A stretch of 64,000 nucleotides of DNA from Photobacterium aquimaris (GTDB lineage Bacteria; Pseudomonadota; Gammaproteobacteria; Enterobacterales; Vibrionaceae): positions 1,587,577 through 1,651,576 of the forward strand of contig NZ_MSCC01000001.1 in the NCBI RefSeq assembly GCF_002954455.1, in the 5' to 3' direction. The stretch's first letter is position 1. Each line of letters begins with the position of its first letter. A model generated the notes under the pieces. It saw only the letters and a program-made list of their open reading frames with translations. It was not told where the DNA came from and did no database searches. Shown here one piece after another: positions 8,307-17,912 of the stretch. Made by a program: the position numbers and the translations under genes.

Positions 8307-9485
8307 ATGAAAGCATTTTTGAAAAAAGCTTGGCTAACCCTATCACGTCCAAGTGTTCATATTAGCCTCGGAGTGCTCACGCTCGGTGGTTTTGTTGCAG
8401 GTATTATTTTCTGGGGCGGGTTTAATACTGCACTTGAAAAAACTAATACCGAAGAATTCTGTGTAAGCTGTCATGCTGACAATGTCGTACCTGAATACGT
8501 TAATACTATTCATGATAAAAACCGCTCAGGTGTTAGAGCTACATGTCCTGATTGTCATGTACCCCATGATTGGACTGATAAAATTTCTCGTAAAATTCAA
8601 GCAAGTAAAGAAGTATTTGCTCACTTTGCTGGTTTTATCGACACTCCCGAAAAGTTTGAAGATCGTCGTATCGTGCTCGCTCAGCATGAATGGGAGCGTT
8701 TTAAAGCCAATGGGTCACAGGAATGTCGTGATTGTCACGATTATAAAGGCATGGACTTTGAAAAAATGTCACCTGTTGCTCGCGTACAAATGAAAAATGC
8801 CGCAGAGCGTGATCAAAGCTGTGTAGATTGCCATAAAGGTATTGCTCACCACTTACCAAAAGATATGGACACCAGCGGTGGCATGATTTCAGAGTTAGTA
8901 CAGCTGTCACACGGTACTAACTACAGCAAAGGCGAACAGATTTACAGTGTGCGTTTCTTACCCGTTTATGAAGACAAGGCGATGAAAGTTGAGGCCGGTA
9001 TTCTAAATCCAGCCTCTGGTGTAAAAGTCATTGATGAAACAGATGATGCCATTGAAGTTGAAATTGCTGGGTGGCGTAAAGATAAAGGCTATGGTCGTGT
9101 GATTCAGGAAGACTTTGGAATGAATATTCCTGTTGCTTCTCTATTAAAAGAATCTGCACAAAACGGCAAAGTTGTTGATAAATACGAACAGAAAATTGAT
9201 GACTTAACTGGTCTTCCTTGGCAGCGTGTAACAGCAAAGGTGTGGATGCCTAAAGATTCATTAGTCAATGACATCACACCAGTATGGGCACAAGCAAAAA
9301 CAGCTTACACCACCAACTGTTCTGTTTGTCATACCCAACCAGCTGAAGGCCATTTTGATGCCAATACCTGGCCAGGTATGTTTAACGGTATGTTGGCATT
9401 TGTAAACTTTGACCGTGATAGTGAAGCGATTGTTTTGAAGTATCTACAGAAACATTCTTCTGATTTTTCTAATGGCCAACACTAA
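8307..9485 (+). CDS. torC: Pentaheme c-type cytochrome TorC
   Basis: TorC passes electrons from menaquinol to the periplasmic terminal reductase TorA. The 392-residue protein has one N-terminal membrane anchor (about residues 17-40) and five CxxCH heme sites: Cys52, 80, 140 and 172 in the NapC/NirT-type domain, and a fifth (CSVCH, about 338) in the C-terminal domain, as in classical TorC. GAGAAA lies before the ATG. It is the second gene of torECA, 20 bp before torA. The fifth heme distinguishes it from tetraheme NapC. Confidence 0.93.
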   Translation: MKAFLKKAWLTLSRPSVHISLGVLTLGGFVAGIIFWGGFNTALEKTNTEEFCVSCHADNVVPEYVNTIHDKNRSGVRATCPDCHVPHDWTDKISRKIQASKEVFAHFAGFIDTPEKFEDRRIVLAQHEWERFKANGSQECRDCHDYKGMDFEKMSPVARVQMKNAAERDQSCVDCHKGIAHHLPKDMDTSGGMISELVQLSHGTNYSKGEQIYSVRFLPVYEDKAMKVEAGILNPASGVKVIDETDDAIEVEIAGWRKDKGYGRVIQEDFGMNIPVASLLKESAQNGKVVDKYEQKIDDLTGLPWQRVTAKVWMPKDSLVNDITPVWAQAKTAYTTNCSVCHTQPAEGHFDANTWPGMFNGMLAFVNFDRDSEAIVLKYLQKHSSDFSNGQH

Positions 9486-9505
9486 GCATTGATGGAGTAA
9501 ATACT

Positions 9506-11974
9506 ATGTCTGTATCAAGAAGAAGTTTTCTTAAAGGTCTTGCAACAACAAGTGCAGCGACTGTTATTGGCCCAAGCCTACTCGCATCATCAAAAGTGTT
9601 TGCAGACGATCAAATTGGTCAAGGTACATGGCGCTATTCTGGCTCTCACTGGGGGGCTTTCCGCGCTCAAATTTATGCTGGTAAAGTACAACAGATTGAA
9701 GCGATTGAAATAGATAAAAACCCAACCGAAATGCTAAAAGGCATCAAAGGAATTATCTATAATCCATCACGTGTACGTTACCCAATGGTGCGTCTAGACT
9801 GGCTTAAAAAGCACAAGTTCAGCGGCGAAACTCGCGGTAATAATCGCTTTGTCCGCGTAACATGGGATGAAGCATTAGATTTGTTCTACCGTGAACTTGA
9901 ACGTATTCAAAAAGACTATGGTCCATGGGCGCTACACGCAGGTCAAACTGGCTGGCGCCAAACCGGTCAATTTCATAGCTGTACTAGTCATATGCAACGT
10001 GCTGTCGGTATGCATGGTAATTACATCACCAAAGTTGGCGACTATTCAACAGGTGCAGGTCAAACCATCATGCCTTACGTGTTAGGTTCGACTGAAGTGT
10101 ATGCTCAAGGTACATCATGGTCTGAAATTCTAGACAACAGTAAGAACATTATTTTATGGGCTAACGATCCGGTTAAAAACCTCCAAGTCGGTTGGAACTG
10201 TGAAACCCATGAGTCCTACCCTTACCTTGCACAGCTTAAAGAAAAAGTGGCAAAAGGTGAGATCAATGTTATTTCGGTTGATCCGGTTAAAAACAAGACT
10301 CAACGTTTCTTAGAAAACACCCATCTATACATTCACCCACAAACTGATGTGCCTTTTATGTTAGGGGTAGCGCACACGCTTTACACTGAGAATCTTTATG
10401 ATAAAGAATTCATCAAGATGTATTGCTTGGGCTTTGATGAGTTCATTGGTTACGTAACAGGTGAAACCAAAGACAAGGTTGAAAAAACACCAGAATGGGC
10501 TGCAGAAATTTGTGGCGTGCCCGCTGACCAAATTCGTGAATTTGCTCGAATGCTGGTTAAAGAGCGCACTCAAATTCTATTTGGTTGGTGTATTCAGCGT
10601 CAAGAACACGGTGAGCAACCTTACTGGATGGGTGCGGTTATTGCAGCGATGGTTGGCCAAATTGGTTTACCTGGTGGTGGTATCTCTTATGGTCACCACT
10701 ACTCTGGTATTGGCGTACCATCAACAGGTTTTGCAGCACCAGGCGGCTTTCCACGTAACGTCGATGAAGGTCAAAAACCTAAATGGGATAACAATGACTT
10801 TAACGGTTACAGTCGTACTATCCCTGTTGCACGCTTCGTTGACTGTATTTTAGAACCCGGCAAAGAAATTAAGTACAACGGCTCTAAAGTCATTCTGCCA
10901 GATTACAAAATGATGGTGATAAGTGGTAACAATCCTTGGCATCACCATCAAGATCGTAACCGCATGAAGCAAGCGTTCCAAAAATTACAAACCGTGGTAA
11001 CGATTGATTTTGCATGGACAGCAACTTGTCGCTTCTCTGATATCGTGTTACCTGCTTGTACTCAGTTTGAACGTAACGACATTGACGTTATGGGCTCATA
11101 CAGTGGTCGCGGTTTAATTGCGATGCAAAAATTGGTGGATCCATTATACCAATCAAAAACTGACTTTGATATTTTCACTGAATTATCACGTCGCTTTGGT
11201 AAAAACAATGAATACACCCGTGGCATGGACGAAATGCAATGGGTTCAAATGCTGTATAACGATTGCCGTAAAGCTAACGCTGGCAAATTCGATATGCCTG
11301 AATTTGATGTATTCTGGCAACAAGGATTTTTAGATTTTGGTACTGGTAAACCTTGGGTTCGCCATGCGGATTTCCGTCAAGATCCTGAAATCAATGCACT
11401 TGGTACGCCATCAGGTTTCATTGAAATATCAAGTCGTAAAATTGCCCGTTATGGTTATGAACACTGCCAAGGCCACCCAATGTGGTTTGAAAAGACAGAA
11501 CGTTCTCATGGTGGCCCAGGTTCTGATAAACACCCATTCTGGATGCAATCGTGCCACCCCGATAAGCGTTTACACTCACAAATGTGTGAATCAGATGAAT
11601 TCCGAGCAACTTATGCCGTTCAAGGTCGTGAGCCTGTCTACATCAACCCCAAAGATGCAGCAACGAAAGGCATTAAAGACGGCGATGTAGTACGGGTATT
11701 TAATGACCGTGGTCAGTTACTTGCTGGTGCAGTGCTTACAGATAGCTATCCACAAGGTGTGGTACGTATCGAAGAAGGTGCATGGTATGGGCCATTAAAT
11801 GAAAAGGTGGGCTCTATTGATACCTATGGTGACCCAAATACATTAACCATGGACATTCCAACCTCGGAATTAGCTCAGGCAACCAGTGCCCAAACCTGTT
11901 TGGTAAGCATTGAGAAATTCAAAGGCGAGTTACCACCAGTAACAGCCTTTGGTGGCCCTATTGAAGTAAGTTAA
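9506..11974 (+). CDS. torA: Trimethylamine-N-oxide reductase TorA, molybdoenzyme
   Basis: TorA reduces TMAO to trimethylamine in the periplasm using a bis-MGD molybdenum cofactor. The first residues ([22 protein letters not shown]) form a Tat signal with the RRxFLK motif. The molybdenum-ligand serine lies in GDYSTGAGQ (about Ser181). [27 protein letters not shown], STCRFxDIVLPA-like and [19 protein letters not shown] segments closely match E. coli TorA. The 822 residues agree with that family (about 848). A GGAG ribosome-binding site precedes the start. It ends the torECA operon and is followed by a terminator. The dedicated chaperone torD is not adjacent. Confidence 0.95.
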   Translation: MSVSRRSFLKGLATTSAATVIGPSLLASSKVFADDQIGQGTWRYSGSHWGAFRAQIYAGKVQQIEAIEIDKNPTEMLKGIKGIIYNPSRVRYPMVRLDWLKKHKFSGETRGNNRFVRVTWDEALDLFYRELERIQKDYGPWALHAGQTGWRQTGQFHSCTSHMQRAVGMHGNYITKVGDYSTGAGQTIMPYVLGSTEVYAQGTSWSEILDNSKNIILWANDPVKNLQVGWNCETHESYPYLAQLKEKVAKGEINVISVDPVKNKTQRFLENTHLYIHPQTDVPFMLGVAHTLYTENLYDKEFIKMYCLGFDEFIGYVTGETKDKVEKTPEWAAEICGVPADQIREFARMLVKERTQILFGWCIQRQEHGEQPYWMGAVIAAMVGQIGLPGGGISYGHHYSGIGVPSTGFAAPGGFPRNVDEGQKPKWDNNDFNGYSRTIPVARFVDCILEPGKEIKYNGSKVILPDYKMMVISGNNPWHHHQDRNRMKQAFQKLQTVVTIDFAWTATCRFSDIVLPACTQFERNDIDVMGSYSGRGLIAMQKLVDPLYQSKTDFDIFTELSRRFGKNNEYTRGMDEMQWVQMLYNDCRKANAGKFDMPEFDVFWQQGFLDFGTGKPWVRHADFRQDPEINALGTPSGFIEISSRKIARYGYEHCQGHPMWFEKTERSHGGPGSDKHPFWMQSCHPDKRLHSQMCESDEFRATYAVQGREPVYINPKDAATKGIKDGDVVRVFNDRGQLLAGAVLTDSYPQGVVRIEEGAWYGPLNEKVGSIDTYGDPNTLTMDIPTSELAQATSAQTCLVSIEKFKGELPPVTAFGGPIEVS

Positions 11975-11999
11975 TCACATAATCTTAGCGTGATATTTA

Positions 12000-12036
12000 A
12001 GCTCTCGTACTCTTAATCGATACGGGGGCTTTTTTT
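12000..12036 (+). terminator. Intrinsic terminator of torECA
   Basis: AGCTCTCGTA pairs with TACGGGGGCT (two wobbles) around an 11-nt loop, followed by TTTTTTT. It lies 25 nt after the torA stop. Confidence 0.8.
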
Positions 12037-12260
12037 GTGACAAAAAATAATCGTAATTTGCAATCATCAACATCAATTAAAACCGCACTAGCAATTATAT
12101 TATTGAATAAGTGTATCAAAAAAGAGACATTTGTTTATTTTTTGTCAAACTTATTGTGCACGTGTTGATCAATTATCATCTGTAAGCGAAAATTAACTTG
12201 TAGGCATGGAGGTTTATAACAATTTTATTTTATAGATATTTGATTTAAAAGGTACATACT

Positions 12261-12557
12261 ATGTCAGGCTTTTCTTATCCCCATACTTGCCCATTAATTG
12301 ACAAACAAATAGGTCGAGCAAAAGGTGATCTAACCACTTATGCGCGTGATTTATTACGTTCTTATAATATTGAAATTAGTGGGAAAGAGATGCTACTTGC
12401 TGGTGAAGAGTTATTTAGTGCACTGAGTGATATTTTTGAAAAAACACGTAAAACAAATGAAGATATGCGCACAGAGGCACACAAGCAAATAGTGGCCCTT
12501 GAAGCCGAAAATATGGAGCTACGGGCATTATTATATTGCCAACGTATGGCAAGCTAA
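12261..12557 (+). CDS. Small coiled-coil protein of unknown function (98 aa)
   Basis: I do not recognise this protein. It begins with a Cys/His-containing segment (MSGFSYPHTCPLID), continues with a mixed helix, and ends in a heptad-like coiled coil (about residues 55-90, with EAHKQIVALEAENMELRALL). There is no signal peptide or membrane segment. An AGGT ribosome-binding site sits 10 nt before the ATG. It is a single gene between the torA terminator and the convergent gnd. It is much too short to be TorD (about 200 residues) and lacks its motifs, so proximity to torA should not be read as function. Confidence 0.7.
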   Translation: MSGFSYPHTCPLIDKQIGRAKGDLTTYARDLLRSYNIEISGKEMLLAGEELFSALSDIFEKTRKTNEDMRTEAHKQIVALEAENMELRALLYCQRMAS

Positions 12558-12585
12558 GTGTTGATTATTTGCCTTATAAAACCCA

Positions 12586-12614
12586 TAAAAAAAGCCACCG
12601 TGAACAGTGGCTTT
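12586..12614. terminator. Bidirectional terminator between the coiled-coil orphan and gnd
   Basis: AAAGCCAC (12591-12598) pairs with GTGGCTTT (12607-12614). Read on the minus strand it ends in seven T, a strong terminator for zwf-pgl-gnd. On the plus strand the T run is shorter. Confidence 0.8.
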
Positions 12615-12635
12615 AATCTCTTTATTGGTTACTAA

Positions 12636-14084
12636 TTACACATCGTAAGTAGTAGAAGCAGTGTCACCGCCAGTACCAGTCCAATTGGTATGGAAGAACT
12701 GACCACGAGGCTGATCAACGCGCTCGTAAGTGTGAGCACCGAAGTAGTCACGCTGCGCTTGGATCATATTCGCCGGAAGGCTTGCAGTTGTGTAGCCATC
12801 AAGGAATGTTAATGCCGATGTCATTGTTGGCATTGGTAGACCAATTTCCATCGCTTTTGATGCGACCTTACGCCATGCAGGCATGCTGCTTAGTAGAATA
12901 TCTTTGAAGTACGTATCTGAACCTAGGAATTTGATTTCTGGGTTAGCTTCGTATGCATCACGAATATTACCCAAGAATGCACTACGGATGATACAACCGC
13001 CACGCCACATTAGCGCTACGTTGCCGTAGTTTAGATCCCAATTAAACTCTTCTGAAGCTTCACGAATTAGCATAAAGCCTTGCGCATAAGAAATGATCTT
13101 AGATGCAAGTAGTGCTTGACGTAATGCGTCAACCCATACTTGCTTATCACCATCAACCTTAGCAATTGTTTTACCAAATAGGCTTTCAGCTTCAACACGT
13201 TGATCTTTCATTGAAGATACACAACGCGCAAATACAGCTTCTGTAATTAGCGTTAGTGGAATACCTAGATCAAGTGCGTTAATACCTGTCCACTTACCAG
13301 TACCTTTTTGGCCAGCAGTATCTAGAATCTTCTCAACTAATGGTTGACCATCTTCATCTTTATAACCAAGAATTTCAGCTGTGATCTCTACTAAGTAGCT
13401 ATCTAATTCTGTTTTATTCCACTCTTGGAAAATCGCTTGCATCTCATCGTGAGATAAACCAAGACCAGATTTCATAAAGTGATATGCTTCGCTGATTAAC
13501 TGCATGTCACCGTATTCGATGCCATTGTGAACCATTTTAACGAAGTGGCCAGCACCATCTTTACCTACCCAATCACAACAAGGCTCACCTGCAGCTGTTT
13601 TTGCTGAGATTGCTTGGAAAATTGGTTTGATTGCAGGCCATGCCGCTTCAGAACCACCAGGCATGATTGAAGGACCAAAACGTGCACCTTCTTCACCACC
13701 AGAAACACCTGAACCTACATATAAAATGCCTTTTGCTTCAAGCTCAGCAACACGACGGTTAGTATCTGGGTAGTTTGAGTTACCACCATCAATGATGATA
13801 TCGCCTTTGTCTAGTAGCGGAACTAGTTGGTCAATGAATGCATCAACAACATCACCAGCACGTACCATTAGCATCACTTTACGTGGTGCTTCTAGCTTAG
13901 CCACTAGATCTTCAAGAGACGTTGCGCCAATAATGTTAGTGCCTTTTGCTGCACCTTCTAGAAACTCTTCTACTTTAGAAACAGTACGGTTAAACGCAAC
14001 AACTTTAAAGCCATGGTCATTCATATTAAGAATCAAGTTTTGACCCATAACTGCTAAACCAATTACACCGATATCGCCTTTCAT
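12636..14084 (-). CDS. gnd: 6-phosphogluconate dehydrogenase, decarboxylating
   Basis: Gnd oxidises 6-phosphogluconate to ribulose-5-phosphate and CO2 with NADP+, the last oxidative step of the pentose phosphate pathway. The Rossmann motif GLAVMGQNLILN opens the protein; IIDGGNSNYPDT, GVSGGEEGARFGPSIMPGG and the catalytic HNGIEYGDMQLI stretch follow. The C-terminal NWTGTGGDTAS tail matches the family, and 482 residues is the usual length. Its AGGAGA ribosome-binding site lies in the last codons of pgl, and only 1 nt separates the two genes, so they are translationally close. It is the last gene of zwf-pgl-gnd. Confidence 0.96.
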   Translation of the reverse strand: MKGDIGVIGLAVMGQNLILNMNDHGFKVVAFNRTVSKVEEFLEGAAKGTNIIGATSLEDLVAKLEAPRKVMLMVRAGDVVDAFIDQLVPLLDKGDIIIDGGNSNYPDTNRRVAELEAKGILYVGSGVSGGEEGARFGPSIMPGGSEAAWPAIKPIFQAISAKTAAGEPCCDWVGKDGAGHFVKMVHNGIEYGDMQLISEAYHFMKSGLGLSHDEMQAIFQEWNKTELDSYLVEITAEILGYKDEDGQPLVEKILDTAGQKGTGKWTGINALDLGIPLTLITEAVFARCVSSMKDQRVEAESLFGKTIAKVDGDKQVWVDALRQALLASKIISYAQGFMLIREASEEFNWDLNYGNVALMWRGGCIIRSAFLGNIRDAYEANPEIKFLGSDTYFKDILLSSMPAWRKVASKAMEIGLPMPTMTSALTFLDGYTTASLPANMIQAQRDYFGAHTYERVDQPRGQFFHTNWTGTGGDTASTTYDV

Positions 14085-14085
14085 A

Positions 14086-14811
14086 TTATTCTCCTTGTGC
14101 TAGCAGTTTTGCTGCTGCTGCATCTAAATACCATTCTGTTTCGCCATGAGAGGCTTTAATTTTTGCCGCCGGATAAACAAGCTCTTCCGCCGGTGTACTA
14201 TTTATTTGTTGTAATACCTCTGCCTTACTTTCACCCAACACCAAGTAAGTAATACGATCAGCATTTTCAAGTAAACGTGCTGTTTTTGAAATACGCTGTT
14301 GACCACTTTGTGGTTGAATCGCAATCACTGCTAATGCAGGATCATCAAAATTGGTTTGATTTGGAAATAAAGACGCAGTATGACCGTCGCCACCCATACC
14401 TAATAAAATCCAATCAAATGCAGGCAAGCCATTTTTATGCGGGATAACTGCATCCATTTCTGCTGCAAAACGCGCACATTCAACTTCAACGTCAGCTTCA
14501 CCACGAATACGGTGAATATTTTCGGCTGGAATACTAATATGTTTAAACAGCAATTCATTAGCTTCACCAAAATTACTTTCAGTATCTGTTGGAGCAACAC
14601 AACGCTCATCACCCCACCAGAAGTGAAGCTTATTCCATTGAATATTGTCAGCAAAAGGCGCTTGCGCTAATACTTTAAACAATAATTTTGGGGTACTTCC
14701 CCCTGATAATGAAATATGTGCGGCATGATCTTGCACGCTCATCGCTTGCAGTGTTTCAGCTAGAGATACAACAACATCATGCGGAGTCGCAAACACTTTA
14801 TAGTTAATCAT
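14086..14811 (-). CDS. pgl: 6-phosphogluconolactonase (DevB/SOL type)
   Basis: Pgl hydrolyses 6-phosphogluconolactone to 6-phosphogluconate. Family signatures are HISLSGGSTPKLLF near residue 35, the WGDERCV motif (about 65-71), EVECARFAAEM and the LGMGGDGHTASLFP loop (about 137-150). It is 241 residues, the usual length for the DevB type and unrelated to the YbhE type. It lies 2 nt after zwf and 1 nt before gnd, a tight pathway operon in reaction order. Confidence 0.93.
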   Translation of the reverse strand: MINYKVFATPHDVVVSLAETLQAMSVQDHAAHISLSGGSTPKLLFKVLAQAPFADNIQWNKLHFWWGDERCVAPTDTESNFGEANELLFKHISIPAENIHRIRGEADVEVECARFAAEMDAVIPHKNGLPAFDWILLGMGGDGHTASLFPNQTNFDDPALAVIAIQPQSGQQRISKTARLLENADRITYLVLGESKAEVLQQINSTPAEELVYPAAKIKASHGETEWYLDAAAAKLLAQGE

Positions 14812-14813
14812 GC

Positions 14814-16313
14814 TTATAACTCACAATAATCTGTATTGGCCAAGTTTTTACATGGGAAACGCCATTGACGACCATCATTTGATAGTAATTCATCAGCTTC
14901 TTTAGGTCCCCACGTTCCTGCCGCATAACCAAATAAATGCTCAGGTTGTTCTTTATAGTCAAGAATTGGCTGAACAAACTTCCAGCAGGCTTTTACTGCA
15001 TCAGTACGCGCAAACAAGGTCGCATCTTGCTTCATACAGTCAAGCAACAAGCGTTCGTAAGCGGTCAGCATATTAAGCGACTCAATTTTGTCGTAATGGA
15101 AATCCATTGACACTTCTTGAGACTCAAAACCTGCACCTGGTTTTTTAAGGCCGAAGCTCATTAAAATACCTTCATCCGGTTGAATACGAATGATTAATTT
15201 GTTCTCTGGAGCATTAGCGCCAAACACTGGATGCGGGGTCTTTTTAAAGTGAATCACAACTTCTGTAACTCGAGTTGGTAAACGTTTACCAGTACGGACA
15301 TAAAACGGCACACCGTTCCAACGCCAGTTCTCGATAAACATCTTCATACCAACGTATGTTTCAGTACGTGATTCATCATTAACGCCGTGTTCTTGACGGT
15401 AACCAGGAAGATGTTTACCACGAACATCAGACTCAGTATATTGACCTAAGACTAAGTTTTTATGTAAATCATCATCAGATAAAGGTTTAAAGCTTTGCAT
15501 CACTTTAACCACTTCATCACGAATAGAATCAGCATTGATTGCAGCAGGTGATTCCATACCTACCATTGCTAATACTTGCAATAAATGGTTTTGGAACATA
15601 TCACGTACAGCGCCTGCACCATCGTAATAACCGCCTCGATCTTCAACACCTAATGCTTCAGATGCTGTAATTTCTACATAATCGATAAAGTTACGGTTCC
15701 ACAATGGTTCAAACATACCGTTAGCAAAACGGAAAACTAATAAGTTTTGTACTGTTTCTTTGCCTAAGTAATGGTCAATACGATAGATTTGATGCTCTTG
15801 GAAGCACGCGTGGATTTGCTTATCGAGTGCAATTGCAGATGCAAGATCATAACCGAATGGCTTTTCAACGATCAGATTTTTCCAACCATCAGCTTCATCG
15901 TTAAGGCCATGAGCTGCAAGACATTCAGGAATAACACCGTAGAGACTTGGTGGTGTCGCAAGATAAAAGACTGCATTACCGCGAGTATGGTGGGTATCTT
16001 TAAATATGTCTAAGCGCTGCTTTAATACTGCGTATTCTTCAGCGTCAGAAGTGTTTAAGGCTTGGTAATATAAATGCTGACAAAACTTCGTTAATGTCGC
16101 TGCATCTGTTTTTTCATTTTCTTCTAATGCAGAACGAAGCTTATCACGAAAATCCTGATCGCTATATGCCGTACGACTAACACCTAAAATTGCAAAATCT
16201 TCCGGCAATAAACCATTAGCGTATAAGTGATAGAACGCAGGAATTAATTTACGATGAGTCAAATCGCCTGACGCACCAAAAATCACAATTGCGTTATTTT
16301 CTGGTTTAACCAT
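14814..16313 (-). CDS. zwf: Glucose-6-phosphate 1-dehydrogenase
   Basis: Zwf oxidises glucose-6-phosphate to 6-phosphogluconolactone with NADP+ and sets flux into the oxidative pentose phosphate pathway. The coenzyme motif [18 protein letters not shown] lies at residues 13-30, EKPFGYD follows, and the active-site [13 protein letters not shown] sits at about 178-190. The length of 499 matches the family. It is the first gene of zwf-pgl-gnd; GGGA lies before the ATG. The upstream region carries an AT-rich 12-bp inverted repeat that might be regulatory. Confidence 0.96.
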   Translation of the reverse strand: MVKPENNAIVIFGASGDLTHRKLIPAFYHLYANGLLPEDFAILGVSRTAYSDQDFRDKLRSALEENEKTDAATLTKFCQHLYYQALNTSDAEEYAVLKQRLDIFKDTHHTRGNAVFYLATPPSLYGVIPECLAAHGLNDEADGWKNLIVEKPFGYDLASAIALDKQIHACFQEHQIYRIDHYLGKETVQNLLVFRFANGMFEPLWNRNFIDYVEITASEALGVEDRGGYYDGAGAVRDMFQNHLLQVLAMVGMESPAAINADSIRDEVVKVMQSFKPLSDDDLHKNLVLGQYTESDVRGKHLPGYRQEHGVNDESRTETYVGMKMFIENWRWNGVPFYVRTGKRLPTRVTEVVIHFKKTPHPVFGANAPENKLIIRIQPDEGILMSFGLKKPGAGFESQEVSMDFHYDKIESLNMLTAYERLLLDCMKQDATLFARTDAVKACWKFVQPILDYKEQPEHLFGYAAGTWGPKEADELLSNDGRQWRFPCKNLANTDYCEL

Positions 16314-16393
16314 GTAATGTTCCCATTTATTTACAGATCATTCGATCTGGTACAGCAATCAATTGCTTGGTATAACGGGCATTATTATGCCGT

Positions 16394-16448
16394 AATTTTC
16401 AATTTGGTATCTATTTTTCGCGATAAAAATTGAAAATTTTTGTTATAT
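16394..16448. repeat. 12-bp inverted repeat in the zwf promoter region
   Basis: AATTTTCAATTT (16394-16405) and AAATTGAAAATT (16437-16448) are perfect reverse complements separated by 31 bp. The pair lies 80-135 bp upstream of zwf and could be two half-sites of an operator or a DNA cruciform. Confidence 0.4.
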
Positions 16449-16523
16449 CTTAATTCTCATTTCAGTTAATTAGTGCATTTAATCTGTGGCATTTATCGCT
16501 AATACATTAACATACCAGACAAT

Positions 16524-16616
16524 TTGCTACTGTTTACTCTTCTCAATACTGTGTATGTTAACAATTATTGACTTTAGTGATAGACGAAAAAACCTATTAG
16601 TCCGATAGATTTTTTC
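16524..16616 (+). ncRNA. Possible short transcript between zwf and the SEC-C gene
   Basis: A fair plus-strand promoter (TTGCTA, 17-bp spacer, TACTGT, 16524-16552) is followed at 16586-16616 by a terminator-like hairpin pairing GAAAAAACCTAT with ATAGATTTTTTC (one mismatch). The implied RNA would be about 60 nt. The hairpin is symmetric in A and T runs and could act in either direction. No plus-strand gene precedes it. Confidence 0.25.
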
Positions 16617-16761
16617 TTCAAAATATCCCTTTTAGCCATTCGCTATCAATCTATAGCGTCGATTAATGCAGCTTTAGTGTGAATATAAAATTCAACCAAT
16701 GCAATCGATTACTTGAATACAAACCACAAATCAAACCTTGTTTGCTACATTTTTAAGCACA

Positions 16762-16867
16762 TTGGCTACTTATTTTTATATGCTAGTATCAGCTCAACGC
16801 TTGATAAGCAACACAATGGCGGTTATTATGCCCGCAATTTCAGCCACCTTTATTTTGGTGGCTTTTT
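16762..16867 (+). promoter_or_regulatory. Promoter and terminator-containing leader of the SEC-C gene
   Basis: TTGGCT, a 16-bp spacer and TAGTAT (16762-16789) predict a start near 16796. About 45 nt later AGCCACC (16842-16848) pairs with GGTGGCT (16857-16863) and runs into five T, a full intrinsic terminator 64 nt before the SEC-C start codon. An ATG frame (16816-16875, 19 codons) overlaps the hairpin. This is either an attenuator with a leader peptide or a ~70-nt small RNA gene. Confidence 0.45.
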
Positions 16868-16930
16868 CGTTATAAAGTGCATTCATTCAACAATGACAGC
16901 GCTAATATTTCATAGCAAACAGGTTATCCC

Positions 16931-17266
16931 ATGTCTAAATTTTTCTTTAAAGGCCGCATCGAAAAAAAACCAAAACACAGCAGTTGTGGCTACAACACAA
17001 AGCGCGAGAATAAGCTTGGCACGGAAACCAACCCTCTCACATTGATTGTGAACACAGAAGAACGCCAACAGCAATTAGAAGCACAACTAGCTGTAGAACA
17101 ACTATTTGCAACAATTACTGTAGATGCTAATGCTGAAGAAGATATTACCGAGCTTACTGCAATATTAAACAAACCAGTCACTACAGTATTTGATAAAACA
17201 CCTAATCGTAATGACCCTTGCTCATGTGGTAGCGGTAACAAATACAAAAAATGCTGCGGTAAATAA
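16931..17266 (+). CDS. Small protein with C-terminal SEC-C zinc-binding motif
   Basis: This 111-residue protein ends in RNDPCSCGSGNKYKKCCGK, the SEC-C motif (CxCxSGxxxKxCC) that binds zinc and also forms the tail of SecA. The N-terminal part (SKFFFKGRIEKKPKHSSCGYNTKRENKLGTE) is basic, and the middle is acidic and helical. Free-standing SEC-C proteins of this layout occur in Vibrionaceae, but their function is unknown. The start at 16931 has an AGGT ribosome-binding site. An overlapping frame beginning at 16713 in another phase is a shadow. Regulation may involve the terminator hairpin in its leader. Confidence 0.78.
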   Translation: MSKFFFKGRIEKKPKHSSCGYNTKRENKLGTETNPLTLIVNTEERQQQLEAQLAVEQLFATITVDANAEEDITELTAILNKPVTTVFDKTPNRNDPCSCGSGNKYKKCCGK

Positions 17267-17390
17267 TTTTCCTAATAACAAAACAGGGGCCTGAGTTCCT
17301 GTTTTTATTCTCTCCTAAATCATTATACTGACAGTGAAATATCACTATTAAGTATAAATTCCTGTATAAAATTCAAAAGTAGATATAAAT

Positions 17391-17858
17391 ATGAGCAAAA
17401 AAAGTCAGGGATACGCTTGCGTAGGCCTTTTTAACCCTAAAACACCTGAAAATGTCGGATCTGTTATGCGTGCAGCGGGATGTTATGGTGTTAACTCTGT
17501 CTTTTATACTGGCACTCGCTATGATCACGCAGCACAATTTTGTACTGACACCAAAAATGCAGCGCTTAATATTCCTTTAATTGGCGTTGAAGATTTAAAA
17601 GCAATCATTCCTGTTGGTTGCGTACCTGTTGCCGTCGATCTTATCGATGATGCAAAGCCATTACCTGAATATAAACACCCTAAACGAGCTTTTTATATTT
17701 TTGGCCCTGAAGACGGTACATTAAAAAAAGATATTACTGATTTTTGTCGTGAAACAATTTATGTTCCAACCAAAGGCAGTATGAATTTAGCTGCGGCAGT
17801 CAATGTAATTTTATATGACCGTTTAGCGAAGGGTGATAATTTTTCTAATCATAAATAA
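17391..17858 (+). CDS. SpoU/TrmH-family RNA 2'-O-methyltransferase
   Basis: A 155-residue SPOUT methyltransferase consisting of the catalytic domain only. The three SpoU motifs are present: motif 1 around NPKTPENVGSVMRAAGCYGV (Asn and Arg for ribose and catalysis), motif 2 FIFGPEDGTL-like (here YIFGPEDGTLKKD) and motif 3 IYVPTKGSMNLAAAVNVILYDR. These form the SAM-binding trefoil knot. The size resembles TrmL, but motif 1 differs from TrmL, so the target RNA (tRNA or rRNA) is not assigned. It is a single gene ended by a strong bidirectional terminator. Confidence 0.85.
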   Translation: MSKKSQGYACVGLFNPKTPENVGSVMRAAGCYGVNSVFYTGTRYDHAAQFCTDTKNAALNIPLIGVEDLKAIIPVGCVPVAVDLIDDAKPLPEYKHPKRAFYIFGPEDGTLKKDITDFCRETIYVPTKGSMNLAAAVNVILYDRLAKGDNFSNHK

Positions 17859-17872
17859 CCCTGCTCTTTAAA

Positions 17873-17906
17873 AACCACTGCAACTCAATCCTATAGTGCA
17901 GTGGTT
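17873..17906. terminator. Bidirectional hairpin between the RNA methyltransferase and the GGDEF gene
   Basis: AACCACTGCA (17873-17882) pairs perfectly with TGCAGTGGTT (17897-17906). A-rich and T-rich flanks suit convergent termination of the methyltransferase (+) and the diguanylate cyclase (-). Confidence 0.7.
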
Positions 17907-17912
17907 ATATTG

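Noticed and set aside
10461..10853. 130-residue frame within torA
   Set aside because: It overlaps conserved torA sequence in another frame.
12261..12557. TorD chaperone
   Set aside because: 98 residues with a C-terminal coiled coil is too short and lacks TorD motifs.
16713..17045. 110-residue frame upstream of and overlapping the SEC-C gene
   Set aside because: It runs through the promoter and terminator hairpin and is in another phase from the SEC-C motif; no ribosome-binding site.
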